Assembly (NCBI GenBank): GCA_011037195.1 | Contig: JAAEAF010000392.1 | Location: forward strand, 186,001-250,000 | Reading direction: 5' to 3' | DNA: 64,000 bases | Origin: Triatoma infestans | Taxonomy: Eukaryota; Arthropoda; Insecta; Hemiptera; Reduviidae | Part shown: positions 47,511-60,560 of the stretch, in pieces | How the letters are laid out: every line of letters begins with the position of its first letter | How positions within the stretch are numbered: the stretch's first letter is position 1 | Made by a program: the position numbers and the translations under genes | Notes under the pieces: model-generated | The model's database searches: none | What the model saw: the letters and a program-made list of their open reading frames with translations, nothing else | Told to the model about the DNA's origin: nothing

Positions 47511-48839
47511 AACCTAGTATTTAAATAGGTTGGTAGAACCGAAAAATATACTGAAATAACATTTTAGGGATAGCTTCCTAACGTTGCCCTTCCCCCAGAA
47601 TCAATTTATTATTTTTGAGAAAATCGTATCATTTTCGATAAATTTGCAGAAAGCTGGAAATCCTTTGTTGCAACATTTAGTCATCTTGTAAGTAAATACA
47701 AAATTTGTTCAGCCCCATCTTCTATGTTAAACAATAGACAAATGTTAGTATTTTTTATGCTTACAGGTAGTCATGATTTGTTGATAAATATAGCCTATAA
47801 TAAATAACATAACTACATGTATATAATAAATGTATAAATTGTGTAATATAATAAATGTGGGTGGTGGTGGTGGTGGTAATAAAAACTGGACCGTATTTAA
47901 ATAAGGTTTATGATGTATGTAGTTGAGTAATAAGTACACCCATAAAAATTTCTAAACAATTCCAATGTTTGCACAAAAACATTTATAAAATGAGAATACC
48001 TACCACAAATAAATAAAATTCCAATGGAAAAGTAATACAACTTCAACCATATCAATGTTAAAATCGATAATAAATTCCAGATATCTATAGACACATGTAT
48101 CATACTTCAAAAATGCTTTTTTTTTTTTTGTTCAATTTTATCAATTCTGTTTAAAGACAGAAATATAAAGACTAAAATATAATAATTTATATAATTACTT
48201 CAATTAAAATACTAAAGTGGATGATTCTATGCTGCAGAACCATAATTCTCCTCCAAGTTATCATTGCTACAAAAATAAATTACTATTTGTTACTATTTAT
48301 ATAACTATTTGTTTGAAGTGTCATAGTGTTGATATATCATTCAGTGAATTACAACAAGCTTTTGTTACTTCTCTATTGACCTAGTTTTGGACTTTCAACT
48401 AGCACTTCCAAAATACTATAATATCATTCCAGATAATTAGTCTCCCATCTATATTGCTTTACACTATTATATAATAAAGATAATGTACCTAGTAAAATAG
48501 AATTGTTATCATAGTGAAATTTGAATGTTATCTATACAATAGCATAGCAGTTTACTTCCTCTAGATAAAGGGCCAAGTTTACGACATGCTATTTTTATTT
48601 TATCAAATAGATGCCAAATTGTCAGTATAGAAAGATTATTTAAGATAATCGCTCGGAAACTCACAGCCTGTCAGCTAATACAAATTTAATGGGGAGATTA
48701 TAAAAGTTTACAACCAAAACCTTCCATTTCTAAAGTAGACTCTTTATGACTCAGAATACCTTATTATTTAATTGTATATATTTTGATATAATATTATTCA
48801 AGCTTTGCCGTTGTTAATGACACAATAACCTCCTTCTAA

Positions 48840-48920
48840 TACTTGAATCGTCTTCTTCTCCTTGACAGTTTCTGAGAAAGGACACCAAGGTTGTCCGAAA
48901 AAGTTTATATATTTCAGTTA
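48840..48920 (+). repeat. hammerhead-like repeat, family delta, copy 2
   Basis: CTGAGAA (48,872-48,878), A, GGACA-CCAAGGT-TGTCC (perfect stem II), GAAAAAGTTT. Box 2 and stem II are intact, but G8 in box 1 is A. Copies 1 and 2 are damaged at different core positions, so together they imply an ancestor with both boxes. Confidence 0.5.
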
Positions 48921-48956
48921 ATATACTTAGGCCTACTTATTATTAGGCCTAATAAT

Positions 48957-49420
48957 TTTTTTTTAATTTGTTTTATTATTATTATTATTATTATTATTAT
49001 CATCATCACACAGGCATCATTTACATATTACATGCAATTCATCTCACTTTTATATTAAATATATTAAAACGGAAAAAAATAAATATATACATATTAACTA
49101 AATTTAAATATTATATCACTGAATTAAAGTATGGGGGAATATCCTCCATTTAATAAATTACCATGGCCACTTATTACCATTATTACCAGATAAAATAATA
49201 CATATTGTCTGATCCATTTTACTCTTTGTTCTTCTGTCAATGGATACTCAAATATTAAGTGATGTATATCCTGAACATTGGTTGGCAATGGGCATTCTGT
49301 TGAGTGTTTAATTTTAAACCTATAAAGATAACTATTGTTTGGGCCATGTCCTGTTAATATATGTGTTAGATGGAATTATTTGATGCAATAACCTATCGTT
49401 TACTTGAAATTTGGGTGGAA
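48957..49420 (-). pseudogene. non-LTR retrotransposon 3' fragment
   Basis: Minus strand reads LTGHGPNNSYLYRFKIK, STECPLPTNVQDIHHLIFEY, the RNase-H/zinc-knuckle C-terminus seen in many insect LINEs, followed by AT-rich 3' UTR and an (ATT)n tail at 48,975-49,000. The knuckle has lost Cys residues (CPLPT for CPCG; EYPL for ECPL). The copy is 5' truncated. Confidence 0.7.
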
Positions 49421-51346
49421 TATTCCCCAAATCTTGCATTGTTTCCATTGAAGAGATCATGGAGAAATGCACTCGTTTAACTTACTCAAAATTATAGATA
49501 ATTATCGTTCTAATATAGATAATTTCGTTTAATTATCTTATTAAACGAAACCAACGGGAAGCAAAATGTATAGTTTAATGACCCACAAAAATTATACAGA
49601 AGAAATGCTATCCGCACAAATGATTTCTGCATTGGATCATTTCCGGCGTAAACTCAACTAATAATCAGATTGCATTACTTCAAAGAATTCAAACAATTAC
49701 TAGCGTAGAAGTTGATTTGTAATAAGTGAGTAAAAAGCGATCGCGACTTAGAAGAGCTATTGTGTGGTTTCCTTTTGTATTTGGCATGAATTGTGTGCAA
49801 AATGTAGCAAGTGAAAGTGGTTATAAGAAAATTGAGTTTGCCTATAGATAGCTAGTGATACTTTAGAGGAAATCCTAAGGTTTCTAGTTCCCCCAGAACC
49901 CTTCGAAAAGTAGTTCTTCTGGACAAATGTTTGCAATAAATGTGACCGGCAATTATTTATGTAGATAATATGCGGAATTTAAAAAAAAAAAAAAATCATA
50001 GTCATTTTCGAGAAAATCGCGGGAAAAAATTGACAACCAATTCAGTGAAGTTATCATTTCTGATTGGCCGAATTTTATGAAGGAAAAGTGTAACAGGTAG
50101 TGCCTAAATGGAATAACATGTCTTGAGTTTCCTGCCATGTAGAGCAAATACTGTTTATTATACTTTGGTTCATATCAGGCAAAAAACACAAAGACCATTC
50201 GCTGGAAACATTGTTTTTTTCGAATTCGCTAGACTTTGAAACATTTATTACTCAATTTTGCAAATGTTAACATAATCGCAGATACAATCATTCACAGCAG
50301 TAAGAGAATGTGACAATTCACAATTTAATCCGACATCGATGAAAGGAAGTATAATATGAAATAGAGATATCGATTGCAATCTGGAGTGATTTAATAAAAA
50401 TGGCTTTTATATATATATATATATGAGGGTAATACACTATTTAGGTGGCTGTGTTTGTTGTGTGTAAGTTAGAAGAATGATATTGGATGAGAAGAGAAGC
50501 CAGTCAGCCAGCCAGGTGTTAGTGCTCTAAAAGTATATAGAGAGTGGCACACACTCTATCTTGCGGCAGGCACTGGTACTTACTGGTTGATGCTGGTACA
50601 CCAAGAGGTTTATTGCTTCGTTCAGATTTAGTACCAAGTGTTCCTGTTCGATAACATTTATATAACATTTGTTGCACTATTTTTAGCTTTATAATCACTA
50701 ACAATACATGATCGATCACTGGAAATGTATTAATTTATCGTTATATTACAGTAATCGCTACGCTATCTGGTGGGGGGGGGGGAGGCTGGAACATGCTAGG
50801 GTCTGCGTTTCTGAATACATATTTTTTTTTAATAATAAACATTCCTGAGCCAGAGAAACTAATAGAAAATTATTCTAAAACTGCCTTTGTTTTGCAGGAC
50901 AATTACAATTGTCCACTGGAAGTGTATGGAGGACCATCGTATTCCGTCACCTTTCCTACCTCCAGCATGTTCGATCCTACTATATTAGAATCTTCACAAT
51001 AATGTTGAGTTCCAACTGGCTTGAATCTCATTCATTACCTCTTTGGTGTATGGCAAGTCTACTAAATTTAACTTGCTGCAGAAAAGTCTCCATACAGAGC
51101 TTAATATGTCTCATTATCTAGTTCTTTATCCTTCTTTCACTGATCAAATATATCCAAATTCCTTCTTAATCACTTTTTGTAAAAACCAAAACTCGCAGTC
51201 ATAGTTATTAAGGACCTTTAGTGCTTTTATAGAAGGTGACTTTTGTATCTTTAAGGAAGTATTAAAATCCCAAATTATTGTTCACGCTATTAGTATTGTC
51301 CTATTTATTTTATAGGGTTATTATTATAAGAGTCTACATATATATA
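49421..51346. other. upstream region, little recognised
   Basis: AT-rich sequence with an (AT)n run near 50,410, an 11-G run at 50,772-50,782 and a short minus-strand exon candidate at 50,584-50,643, treated as a finding. No coding gene was recognised. Confidence 0.4.
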
Positions 51347-51740
51347 CAGGGTGTCCCAAGGTATATGGATAACGACTGTTTCTCGAAAACTAAGATGGCT
51401 AGAAAAAAAATAAAAAACGTGTCCCCATAGTTTTTTGTTAGAAATCCAAATTTAATTTGTAAATTTGTTTCCGCGCTTCGAGAAGCGAGATACAGGCACC
51501 AACTTCATTTTTTCAAATGGGGAGGTGTGGTTTTTATTTAAGAAATAGATTCCTCTATTTTTTGTAAGAAAAACTTACTTGAACGGTTTTTTTCTGTGGA
51601 GCGATATTTTACAAGTTATGAATGAAAACATGATTCCTATAAGAAATTTTAAAAGTGATATTATAACGGTTTTTTGATTGAATAAGAAGAAAAGTACTAT
51701 TTTATTATAAATTTTACTCCTCATTAATTACAGATCTTAC
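51347..51740 (+). repeat. DDE-transposon terminal region (CAGGGTGTCCCAA end)
   Basis: CAGGGTGTCCCAAGGTATAT follows a TATATA target-like run. CAGGGTGTCCC-type ends are common for insect DDE transposons of the DUF4817 kind. Only one end is seen and no transposase frame follows, so this is a truncated or solo terminus. Confidence 0.5.
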
Positions 51741-51964
51741 TCGAACTGGCCCCCATCATTAGAGATGTATTTCGTTGGTCGTAAGGTACAACTGGCAGGA
51801 AAAAGCATGTATATATATGTATATATGTATGTATATATGGCACGGCCTATTTTTGTTCACATTTGGATAATACAGACGCAACATGGCAACAAGGGAAACT
51901 AATACGCAGCGTTTTCGGTTTATCACAATAATCATAAAGGCTGTAATTATCAAGTTACTTCATA

Positions 51965-52030
51965 AATTAAAAAAAAAATCTGGTGTGAAGCACTCATACG
52001 ATTTTCTCTCAGTACAAATACTCTCACAGC
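51965..52030 (-). repeat. repeat A right-end fragment
   Basis: AAATCTGGTGTGAAGCACTC then ATACGATTTTCTCTCAGTAC is the reverse complement of the family right end, decayed. Confidence 0.5.
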
Positions 52031-54800
52031 AGGATACATTTTTTTTAAGCCAGAATATTTACTAAATTCTGGTTAATTTTTTTTTTACCTCCCACTGATC
52101 GATCTTCATTATGGAAGAAAGTTTAACAAACACCTCCAAGATTCCTTAAAATACATTTGTTTAGAAACTGTTTCAAACAAAAAGTGATAACTTTATATAA
52201 TTATCTTGAATATTCTTTGGAGATCTTTCCAAATAAATCGCAAAAACTCGTTCTTTAAAAAATAATAGTTCCCATTAATCTTTCAAACATATTAGGTATA
52301 TAATTTTATTACAATATATCCGTACAATATATTATTATATAAATGGAAGATACGACTTTTATATGGTAAGATAGAGAGAAGTCCAAATCATCCTTTATAT
52401 CAATACCAAGGAAAATTTTCAAAGTAGGAGTATCATAGGTGGGTAATATAATTAGCTTAAAGGAAATCATTGGTGCTTTTTACTAGAAAATTGAAAAAAA
52501 TAAGTGAAATAGATTTTCAGATTGACCGAAAGCTGTTTTTTTTTTTCAATCCCTTGATGAAACCTAGACAAATAATGTTTCGAGTTTCTTTTGCTTTTTC
52601 GATTCTATGATATTTTTTCACACACACAAACAAACAAAAACACGAAACAAAACAAAATCTAATGTGAAACACTAAAAATTACTCTTTCACTAATTCTCTT
52701 CCTCCAATAGACTTCTGACATCCGGTTTTTATCACATTTTCTAATTTATTGTGCCAAGTATTAGGAGAATGATGGAACCATACTGGTCTTGGTAATAGAA
52801 CTAAGAAAAATCTTAATGATATAGCTCCAGTGTAACTATAACCCACCAAAATGTCTACCTACTTATGTATTATTAGTAAATCAAGCTTACAGAATATCCA
52901 GCTACATGAAACAAAAAAAAAAGAGTGAAGTTGCATTTTGCTTGAAAGCTTCGTGTCGAAACCTCTGCTAATTTCTAAATGGTGTCGGATCCTCTGGCGC
53001 TATTATAAATAATATCGAGTTTGAACTCTTTTTACGATTTATCGTTTTTTTTTTTTTTAAGTAATTCTCGTACACAAAAACATACATACATATATCATTT
53101 TCCCTAGTCTAGTTTACATACATTAAAATCTATTTATTTTTTTTTATCATTGAAAACGAGAAATAAAAAACGTGATGACATCTTCCCGAATGAGTGCCGA
53201 ACATGTACGGAGACAGTCGAAAACCAGTTACCTACATTAATTATTATATTGTTTGTATTTGTGTAACCAATTTCGAATTCAAACTGTGTGTTTGGATATA
53301 AACGTGTAATTTGTGAAAATACAATTAAGTATTGTTAAAATTAACTCTACGTATTTTTTTCTTGACTTTTCTTTACATTTAATCTGTATGGTTGAAATTA
53401 TAAAACTTATAATTGAAAGAAATTAATTTAAGTTCATAATAGTTGTTATATGACAGTTAAAAACTGTTACACTGTTTTAACTGTTACTTTAAACTGTTTT
53501 ACTTTTTCGTGAAACATTTTTTTTTTGGAGATTTAAAAAAAAAATCAAATTGCTATGTAAAAAGTTGGAAAGACAAAGTAATGATGAAAAATCTGACTTC
53601 AATAAAGCCATCCGATAGTAATCGTTTTAATTTAAGCATCATCACAACCATATGGACCCAGCCGTCTGAGATAATTTAATAATATAAATAAACATGTACC
53701 ATAAGTAAATGCCTCTTCAAGTTAATAAGCACTCCCTTCCGTCAAATCGAAACGAAAAAATAAAAGTTTTCTCATTATATTTGTCATATCAAAAAATAAA
53801 AAATAAAATCTGGTATCGAAACTGGTAAACGAACATGACTTTCTCTTACATTTCTCGTGATTCTTATTATCATTTTTTTTCTTCAAACTTGGAGTTTTTG
53901 GTCAACTTTTAGTCTAGCTAGAAGAACGTACTCCCGAAATGGTTTGCGGTAATAAGCCATGCATGTTGCAGTTTCCATAGACCTCCATTAACTACATTAA
54001 TAACAATTTTCTAAAAGTGACAGGTTTAGTTAGGTTATAGGCTATGTTTAAAGGAAATCACTAAAGCAATTTTCGTAAATTTGGAATACTTCCCCTCCCC
54101 CGCCTAACTCAGTCAAAAAAATAAAATAAAAAATAAGGAAATACAAACTTTTGAGCATTAGCTCTATGTATTTCTGCCTTGAGAAAAGAGCATCCTCTTC
54201 CGCCAGCCTTTAGTTATCTCGAGGCTTAGAAGTTCTTGAACTTCTTCTTTCAATTTCCCATCCGAAAATTTCTTTGGGAATCTCTTCTCTTTCAATCTTT
54301 TTAAAACGGCCAAATCATCGTAATCTTCTTTCGACAATGCTTTTCCCTCAAAACTGGCTTCTTGGTGGAAATAACTTCATTTCAGACTTTCACCCATCTA
54401 GACTTTCTTACCCTTATGGATTATGGGGAAAGGATTAGCCCTACGGTGCTTGCAGCTTGTCATAAAAGAAGGACTAAAAGAGCAACTGGTCCGTTGACCC
54501 AAATACCGTATCTATTATCTATCCTATACCCTATATATTCCTGTTTACTACTTCTTTTTACCTTCCAATTCTTTACCACTCCATGGATGGGTAAGACCCG
54601 AGAGCTATGGTAAAAGCAACACCATCCCAGATCCTCGACCAACATAAAAAGATCACAAATGCTAAAAGACCAAACACAAGAAAAGTTACATTAAGAAAAA
54701 GAAAATCATTAAATGCGCCCCACTATTTTTTTTCAAACTAGTAATTTTAACAACATATTTAATGATCCTTAATACGATAATATAAATGGTTACACTGTTG
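52031..54800. other. upstream region, nothing recognised
   Basis: AT-rich with frequent poly-T runs. The patch 53,160-53,300 has more CpG than its surroundings but no usable exon signal. No coding or transposon signal was found. Confidence 0.4.
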
Positions 54801-55092
54801 TTAAAGTAACAATGAGAGAGGATAAACATCGCAACTCCTCGAAACACTCCAAAAAATTAATTTTTTTGGAAAAGCGTTTCATATAAAAGGCCCAAATATT
54901 CTAGTTAGCCTACAAAGTTGCAGGAAAATCGTTGGAGCAATTTTGTACTACATAATAATCAATTACAACAAGAAAAAAAAAACTAAGATCCTATTGATGG
55001 ATTTTGAATAAAGCTTTGATTATGGTCCCTTTATGATATCTAAACGAATAAGAAGTTTGAGCTTCCTGCGTTATTCGTTATTAGGATATTGT

Positions 55093-55094
<2 letters not shown>

Positions 55095-55136
<42 letters not shown>

Positions 55137-55160
55137 ACACACACACACTCTCTCTCTCTC
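55095..55160. repeat. (AC)n-(TC)n microsatellite
   Basis: About 25 AC units with one TAC interruption, followed by TC units at 55,149-55,160. Confidence 0.9.
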
Positions 55161-55384
55161 ATAGGGAAAGAGATAATAAGCAAGAGTAAAAACTTGCTAC
55201 AGCCGTTTAAATTTTACCCTAATTCACAGATTCCATAGAATTCCCCCCAAAAAATCAATTTTCATGGAAAAATAATAGGGTTATTATCAGGGAAGTTGGA
55301 AAATTCCAAGTTATAAGAAAATCATTTGGGCTTTTTTTTTAGATAAAGTTCCACTTTATTTTTAACAGATTTTTTTTACTTTAC

Positions 55385-56085
55385 CTTACTCCTAGTAAGA
55401 GGAAGTATTGTAATCGTGTCCAATTTTCGAATATTGGTTTTCACCGGAAATATCCGTTCTTGAGGTCCCCTGAGTCCAAAAAAGTGGTTTTTAGCAAATG
55501 ATCTGTGTGTGTGTGGGTATGTGAACAGCACAGCTCAAAAACGAAAAATCGTAGAAAGTTGAAACTTGATATTCCGTTTAGGTATCACCATGGAATCCGA
55601 CAGTGGGTCATCTGTAAAAATTCCTCAACCGGAAGTACCACTTTACTAGTTGTTTTTTTTTTACGTTTTTGCGATTTTCTCAAAAATCGCTCCAACGATT
55701 TTCTTGAAACAACTTTATAAACTAAACATACAAAGATCTACCTTTTATTTGAAACATTTCTCTGGGAAAATTCATTTAAGGGCACTTTTAGGGATGGAAT
55801 GGGGTTACAGCTTCCTCTATAGTGGTATCATAGTTGATTATACAATTCTATCATCCAAACAAAATTAATTAGAAATAAATAGCTTGCCTAAATGCCAAGT
55901 TTTAAGAAAATTAGTAAGCCGGAAGTGCGCTTTTACTCAACACTTTTTTCAGTTTTCGATGAATTTCGTTATATTTGGTACACAAACTATAACCTTTGTC
56001 AATTATAATTTTGAGAACAGGAGTAAGAGAAATTGTGTGAGTGTTTCACACCAGATTTTTTTTTTTTCAAATTTGGAATCTATCC
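55385..56085 (+). repeat. repeat A, most complete copy (~700 bp)
   Basis: The left end CTTACTCCTAGTAAGAGGAA contains a small palindrome (CTTACT/AGTAAG). Next come the conserved block TTCACCGGAAATATCCGTTC, a GT run, the internal module (CCTCAACCGGAAGTACCACT; TTTGAAACATTTCTCTGGGA) and a right end, AACAGGAGTAAGAGAAATTG then TGTGAGTGTTTCACACCAGA, with a second palindrome (GTGTGAGTGTTTCACAC) and a poly-T. No coding potential. The two terminal hairpins resemble a non-autonomous DNA element, but I cannot assign a superfamily. Confidence 0.75.
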
Positions 56086-57249
56086 AATGTTTTTAATGTA
56101 CCTTAATATTATTATTGCATATACATTAATACATTAATATACTGAAGTGTAACTTAGATTACAGCTTTTCCAAAACCTCATTGGAAAAATTTTACAAATA
56201 AAATTCATAGAAAGTTATTTGTGAAGTTTAAAAACAATCTTTGGATTCATATTTGGAAAATAGCATATTTACAGACAGACAGACAGATAAATAAACAAGA
56301 CAATTCATTAAAAGCACACTTCCGGTCAACAGAAATTTATGTTATCAAAAAAGAAAGTTTTCCTTGGAGTATCAAATAAAACATAATACTAATTTAATGA
56401 ACACAAGAACGCTATATACGTAATTTAGAAGCTCCATTCAGTGGATTAACTCAGAACAAAGCTCCACTTCAGACAGGTTAATTACTATGAGCTTCAACCC
56501 TCTACTCTTAAAAAAAAAACAACACTGTCATGATTCACCTGCATCTTGACACTTTTTCAACACTTTTCTTCCTTCACCTTAGGCCGTCAAAAAATACGTT
56601 TTTCTTCAAACCCTTGGCAAACTCTCACGGTATAAAAAGATAAAACCTAATTAAGAGTGAATTGAAAAGATTGATAACTGAAATCATTTTTCAGATTGGA
56701 TAAAATACTTCCATCTCTTTTCTTCATAGGTGGATTTCAAACTTGTTCCTTCTTTACTGTTCATGAAAGGATTTCTGGATGGTTGTAAATATCTACAGTT
56801 TGTCATATCAGCAGTCACCAAGAAGCTATATAAAGAAAGCCGTATTACTTCCAGTATTGGTCCAAGTGGGAAAAAGCTATAGCAATTATTGTCATATGAT
56901 GACCAACGTTTTTTTTTTTTAAATGATGATGTATTTGGAATGAAAGGGGGTATGGATATGCGTCTGACCATAAGGATGGCCAATTTTTAGTTATATTCTA
57001 CCTTAGCAAATATCTCGCCCGTCTAACCCCCCACCCCACCCCTCTTCCAATACTTATATACGATAATTGCTAATAATGAATTATTCCCTGAAAACAGAAT
57101 AACAATATTAAATCATAATAATATTAATAAAAAAAATTGTTTTGTAATTACTGACGCAAGAAATTTTCCTTCATGACGTAACAGGTGACATTTATCCTTC
57201 AACTGTGTGAAGGATATAGATTTTTGTTTTAAATATAGCACCAGTTTTA

Positions 57250-57830
57250 GGCATTTTTTTTTTCCTTTACACAGCGGGTCTCAAGAATTCGTTAATTGCT
57301 CCAACGATTTTCTTCAAACTTGGTTTATATATAAAAGATCTTTAACAACTTTTGATTGAAAACTTTTATCGGAAAATTCCTTTTAGGTGGGTACTGAGGA
57401 AGGGGAGACTTCAGCCTTTTCTCTAAAGTGCCATTTCAATATGACATAAAATTCTATCATCTATATCATAATAATAAGAATTAAATGTGTTGCCAAAATT
57501 CTGTATTTGATGAAAAATTGATTGAACCGGAAGTGCAATTTTAGTGAAAAGTTTTTTACTTCCTCTTACTCGTGCTAAGAAGTACTGAAATCGTGTCAGA
57601 CTTTCTAAACTGTGTTTTCTCCAGAAATATCTGTTCTGAGGAAATACCAAGTAGGAAAAAAAAGTTTTTACCAAATAATCTGTATATGTAACAAAATATC
57701 TGAAAAGTGTAAAATCGCAGGAAACTGAAACCTGGTTTTGGGCAAAATCCATCAACCGGAAGTGTGACTTTACTTAATTTTTTTTTTCTTCTAATTTTTC
57801 GTGTTTTCCTCCACAAAATGGGTTCTGGAG
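57250..57830 (+). repeat. repeat A internal module followed by a second left end
   Basis: 57,280-57,545 is the internal module (CCAACGATTTTCTTCAAACT to GAACCGGAAGTGCAATTTTA). Immediately after, 57,555 onward restarts with a left end (CTCTTACTCGTGCTAAGAAG), so two partial copies are joined head to tail. Confidence 0.65.
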
Positions 57831-58396
57831 AACATTAACGTTACGGTTTGCTATAAAGTATCAACTTTAGTAAAAATTTGTTATAGTTTCTTCTCTACCC
57901 ATTAATACTAGTGTACCTACAGTAGAAGCTTTCAAATTTGAAGGAATATCGATTTAACGGAGTTTCGACTTTACAGGATAAGTTTTTGAGTTTTTTAGAA
58001 TGTTCTCGAAAAAAACCAGTTAAGCGACACTTATAATGTTTATCTAACTTGCAAAGCTAATTATAAACATATATATAAACGTATCACTTTTAGTTGATGT
58101 ATTTTTTTTGGAGAAAACATTTTTTTTTTTGAGGGTTCCGCGGAATTTGTAGCGCTAACTTTCAAATTTTATTTGAATTCCTTCAATTATAAATGGCGCT
58201 ATCATGTAACTACATTAAAGTGACTACCAGAGTTAAGAGTCTCCTAACAACATGTAACCCACCTCTAATTATGTTAGAGCTCCAAAAAGATTGTAAAGTT
58301 TAAAGAAAATTTATGAATTTTATAACTTATTAACTGCAGCTATACCATCTATAACATAATGTAATGTTGAGTTGGAAATAATTATATACTTATATA

Positions 58397-60190
58397 CCGG
58401 GTGGTTACCAGCAACCACCTCTGGCAATACTTCGGTATATGGTTTTTCACTTTATTTGGAACAAAAAATTTGTAATAAACCATGGTCTTTTCGTTCGCCT
58501 TCAAAAGTTATTCTTCATTTTGTAAAATTTTCAATTTTCCTACTTTTTCTCATAAAATTCATTATATATCAAAAGATTTTTCACAGGAATCATATTCAAT
58601 TACACCTTTGGAAAGAGCATTAAATTTTCTATAAGAAACGGAAGTTTTAATTTAATTTAATTAATTATAATAATTTTCAGTGACTTTAAACTCAACTCAA
58701 CAGCGCTTCGACTGTTAAAAACAACTTTTCAATATTAATATTTTCTTATAAATTTCTTTAAGGCTAGCGTACGGTCTGGTTACAGAAAAAACATCTACAT
58801 TTCACCAGCTTTCCAGCGATAATAAATATCATGGAGTTTCTTTCTGGTTTTGTTAAAAAATATGCGAAATAAATGTAAAAAACAACAAAATGTAAATTGA
58901 GAACTGTTACAAAAATATCCTAAGATTAATTAATAATACTGGAATGAACTTTGGAATTGTAAGCTCACGATAGAAATCCGTCTAATTCTAATAAACAGAA
59001 ACATTTAGTCGTGATTTAGCTGGGCATACATTCAAAATGCCACAATTTTCTGACACAGAATACCGTGATATGGTTTTTATTTATAGGTTTTGTAACGGCA
59101 GCGCGTCGGAAGCTGAGGCTGAGTATGCTCGCGTTGGCATAACAGGCTAACCATACAAGCAGTGTATCAAAGACTAGGGGAACCCGGTTCTGTGCGAATA
59201 AACTACCGAGAAAACTTTGATTGTTCTAACGAAATTTCAAGTCGACGCATCTTAAATATGTTTGACGATGATTCTACCCTTAGCACACGCAGAGTGGCAT
59301 TGTCGCTAGGTATGTCACATCAGACGGTGCACAGGCATCTTCGACGGGATGGTAGATATCCGTATCACGTGCAGCAAGTACAGCATTTGCTAGTAGAACG
59401 TGATTACGCCTGTCGTACTCAATTCTGTACTTGGCTGCTACAACAAACAGCCCAGAATCGTCGTTTCCACCCAAACATTTTGTGGACCGATGAGGCGACG
59501 TTTACTCGAAATGGTTCTTTAAACAGCCGCAACATGCACTATTGGAGTGACGAGAATCCCCGTGCAACCAGATCAACCGGCTTCCAGTGCCATTTAAGAT
59601 TAATGTTTGGATGGGAATCATAGGTCGACACGTTCTTCCGCCGATTATCATTGATAATCGGTTTAATGCGATATCTTTTCATAACATGTTGGTTAACGAT
59701 CTGCCGGCTGCATTAGAAGCCATCTGACATTCCATTAGCAACAAGGCTTGGAACCTGTTTCAAATGGACGGTTGTTCTGCGCATAATTTAAGAGTTGTAA
59801 GAGACTGGATGAATGAACATTATGCAGGAAGGTGGATAGGTCGTTTTGGTCCAGTCAGGAGCCGCCAAGAAGTCCGGATTTGACTCCGTTGGATTTTTAT
59901 TTATGGGGCAACATGAAATCCAAAGTATACGCAGGGATTCTCGGAAAATAAAACTTCTGTTTCTTATAGGAAATTTAATGCTCTTTCCAAAGGTGTAATT
60001 GAATATGATTTATGTGAAAAACTTTTTGAGATATAATCAATTTTATGAGAAAAAGTAGGAAAATTGAAAATTTTACAAAATGAAGAATAACTTTTAACGA
60101 ATCGGACCATGGTTTATTAGAAATTTTTTGTCCCAAATAAAGTGACAAACCATATCCCGAAGTATTGCCAGAGGTTGCTGTTACACCCGC
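58397..60190 (+). mobile_element. DDE transposon with ~250-bp terminal inverted repeats
   Basis: The left terminus 58,397-58,648 (CCGGGTGGTTACCAGCAACC) is the inverted, diverged copy of the right terminus 59,948-60,190 (read inward: GCGGGTGTAACAGCAACCTC). They stay complementary over almost their whole length, including TGGAAAGAGCATTAAATTT near the inner edge. TATATA-rich flanks on both sides suit a TA-type target. The interior encodes a broken DDE transposase (59,037-59,940). The element is non-autonomous now but structurally nearly whole, in the region upstream of talin. Confidence 0.88.
59037..59940 (+). pseudogene. DUF4817-type DDE transposase, frameshifted
   Basis: It opens MPQFSDTEYRDMVFIY and GSASEAEAEYARV, as in insect DUF4817 transposases. 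A frameshift near 59,130 leads to VYQRLGEPGSVR and an HTH (ALSLGMSHQTVHRHLRRDGR), then the first catalytic motif ILWTDEATFTRNG (DE) and HYWSDENPRA. A second shift near 59,595 gives INVWMGIIGRHVLPP, a stop, and the second catalytic motif FQMDGCSAHN, then GRWIGRFGP. At least three lesions make it inactive. The Tc1/mariner/IS630 DDE superfamily is the likely home. Confidence 0.88.
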
Positions 60191-60209
60191 ATATATATAT
60201 TTTAAAAAA

Positions 60210-60430
60210 TCTAGTGTGAAACACGCACACAACTTTCTCTTACTCCAGTTTTCAAAATTGTAATTGACAAATTTTATAGTTAATGCACCACTTTTAATGA
60301 AATTCGTCGGAGTTTGTCGAAAACTGATATTTCGGATATACGGATATTTTTTGAAACTCAAAACGGATATTTCCGGTGAAATCTCGATATCGAAAATTTG
60401 ACACGATTACAATACTTCCTCTTACTAAGA
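60210..60430 (-). repeat. repeat A, internally deleted copy
   Basis: Reverse of the family: right end AAACACGCACACAACTTTCT and left end TATTTCCGGTGAAATCTCGA, ACAATACTTCCTCTTACTAA in one 220-bp piece, missing the internal modules. The next 60,455-60,560 begins another right end in plus orientation. Confidence 0.7.
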
Positions 60431-60560
60431 GTAAGAGAAAGTAAAAAAAAATAAACTGGAGTAAGAGAAAGTTGTCTAGGTGTTTCACAACAGAGATTGT
60501 TTATTATTTTAGTTTCAGTTTTCTACGATTTTCTCGACAAAGATACCAAATAAGTGTGTT

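Noticed and set aside
52545..52600. CTTGATGAAACC...GTTTCGAGTTTC as a further hammerhead
   Set aside because: It has a GATGA box and short pairing but no GAAA box after the stem; too weak to call.
55505..56096. Open frames ending NRSKRNCVSVSHQIFFF
   Set aside because: The same peptide recurs wherever the right end of repeat A occurs, so it is non-coding repeat sequence read in one frame.
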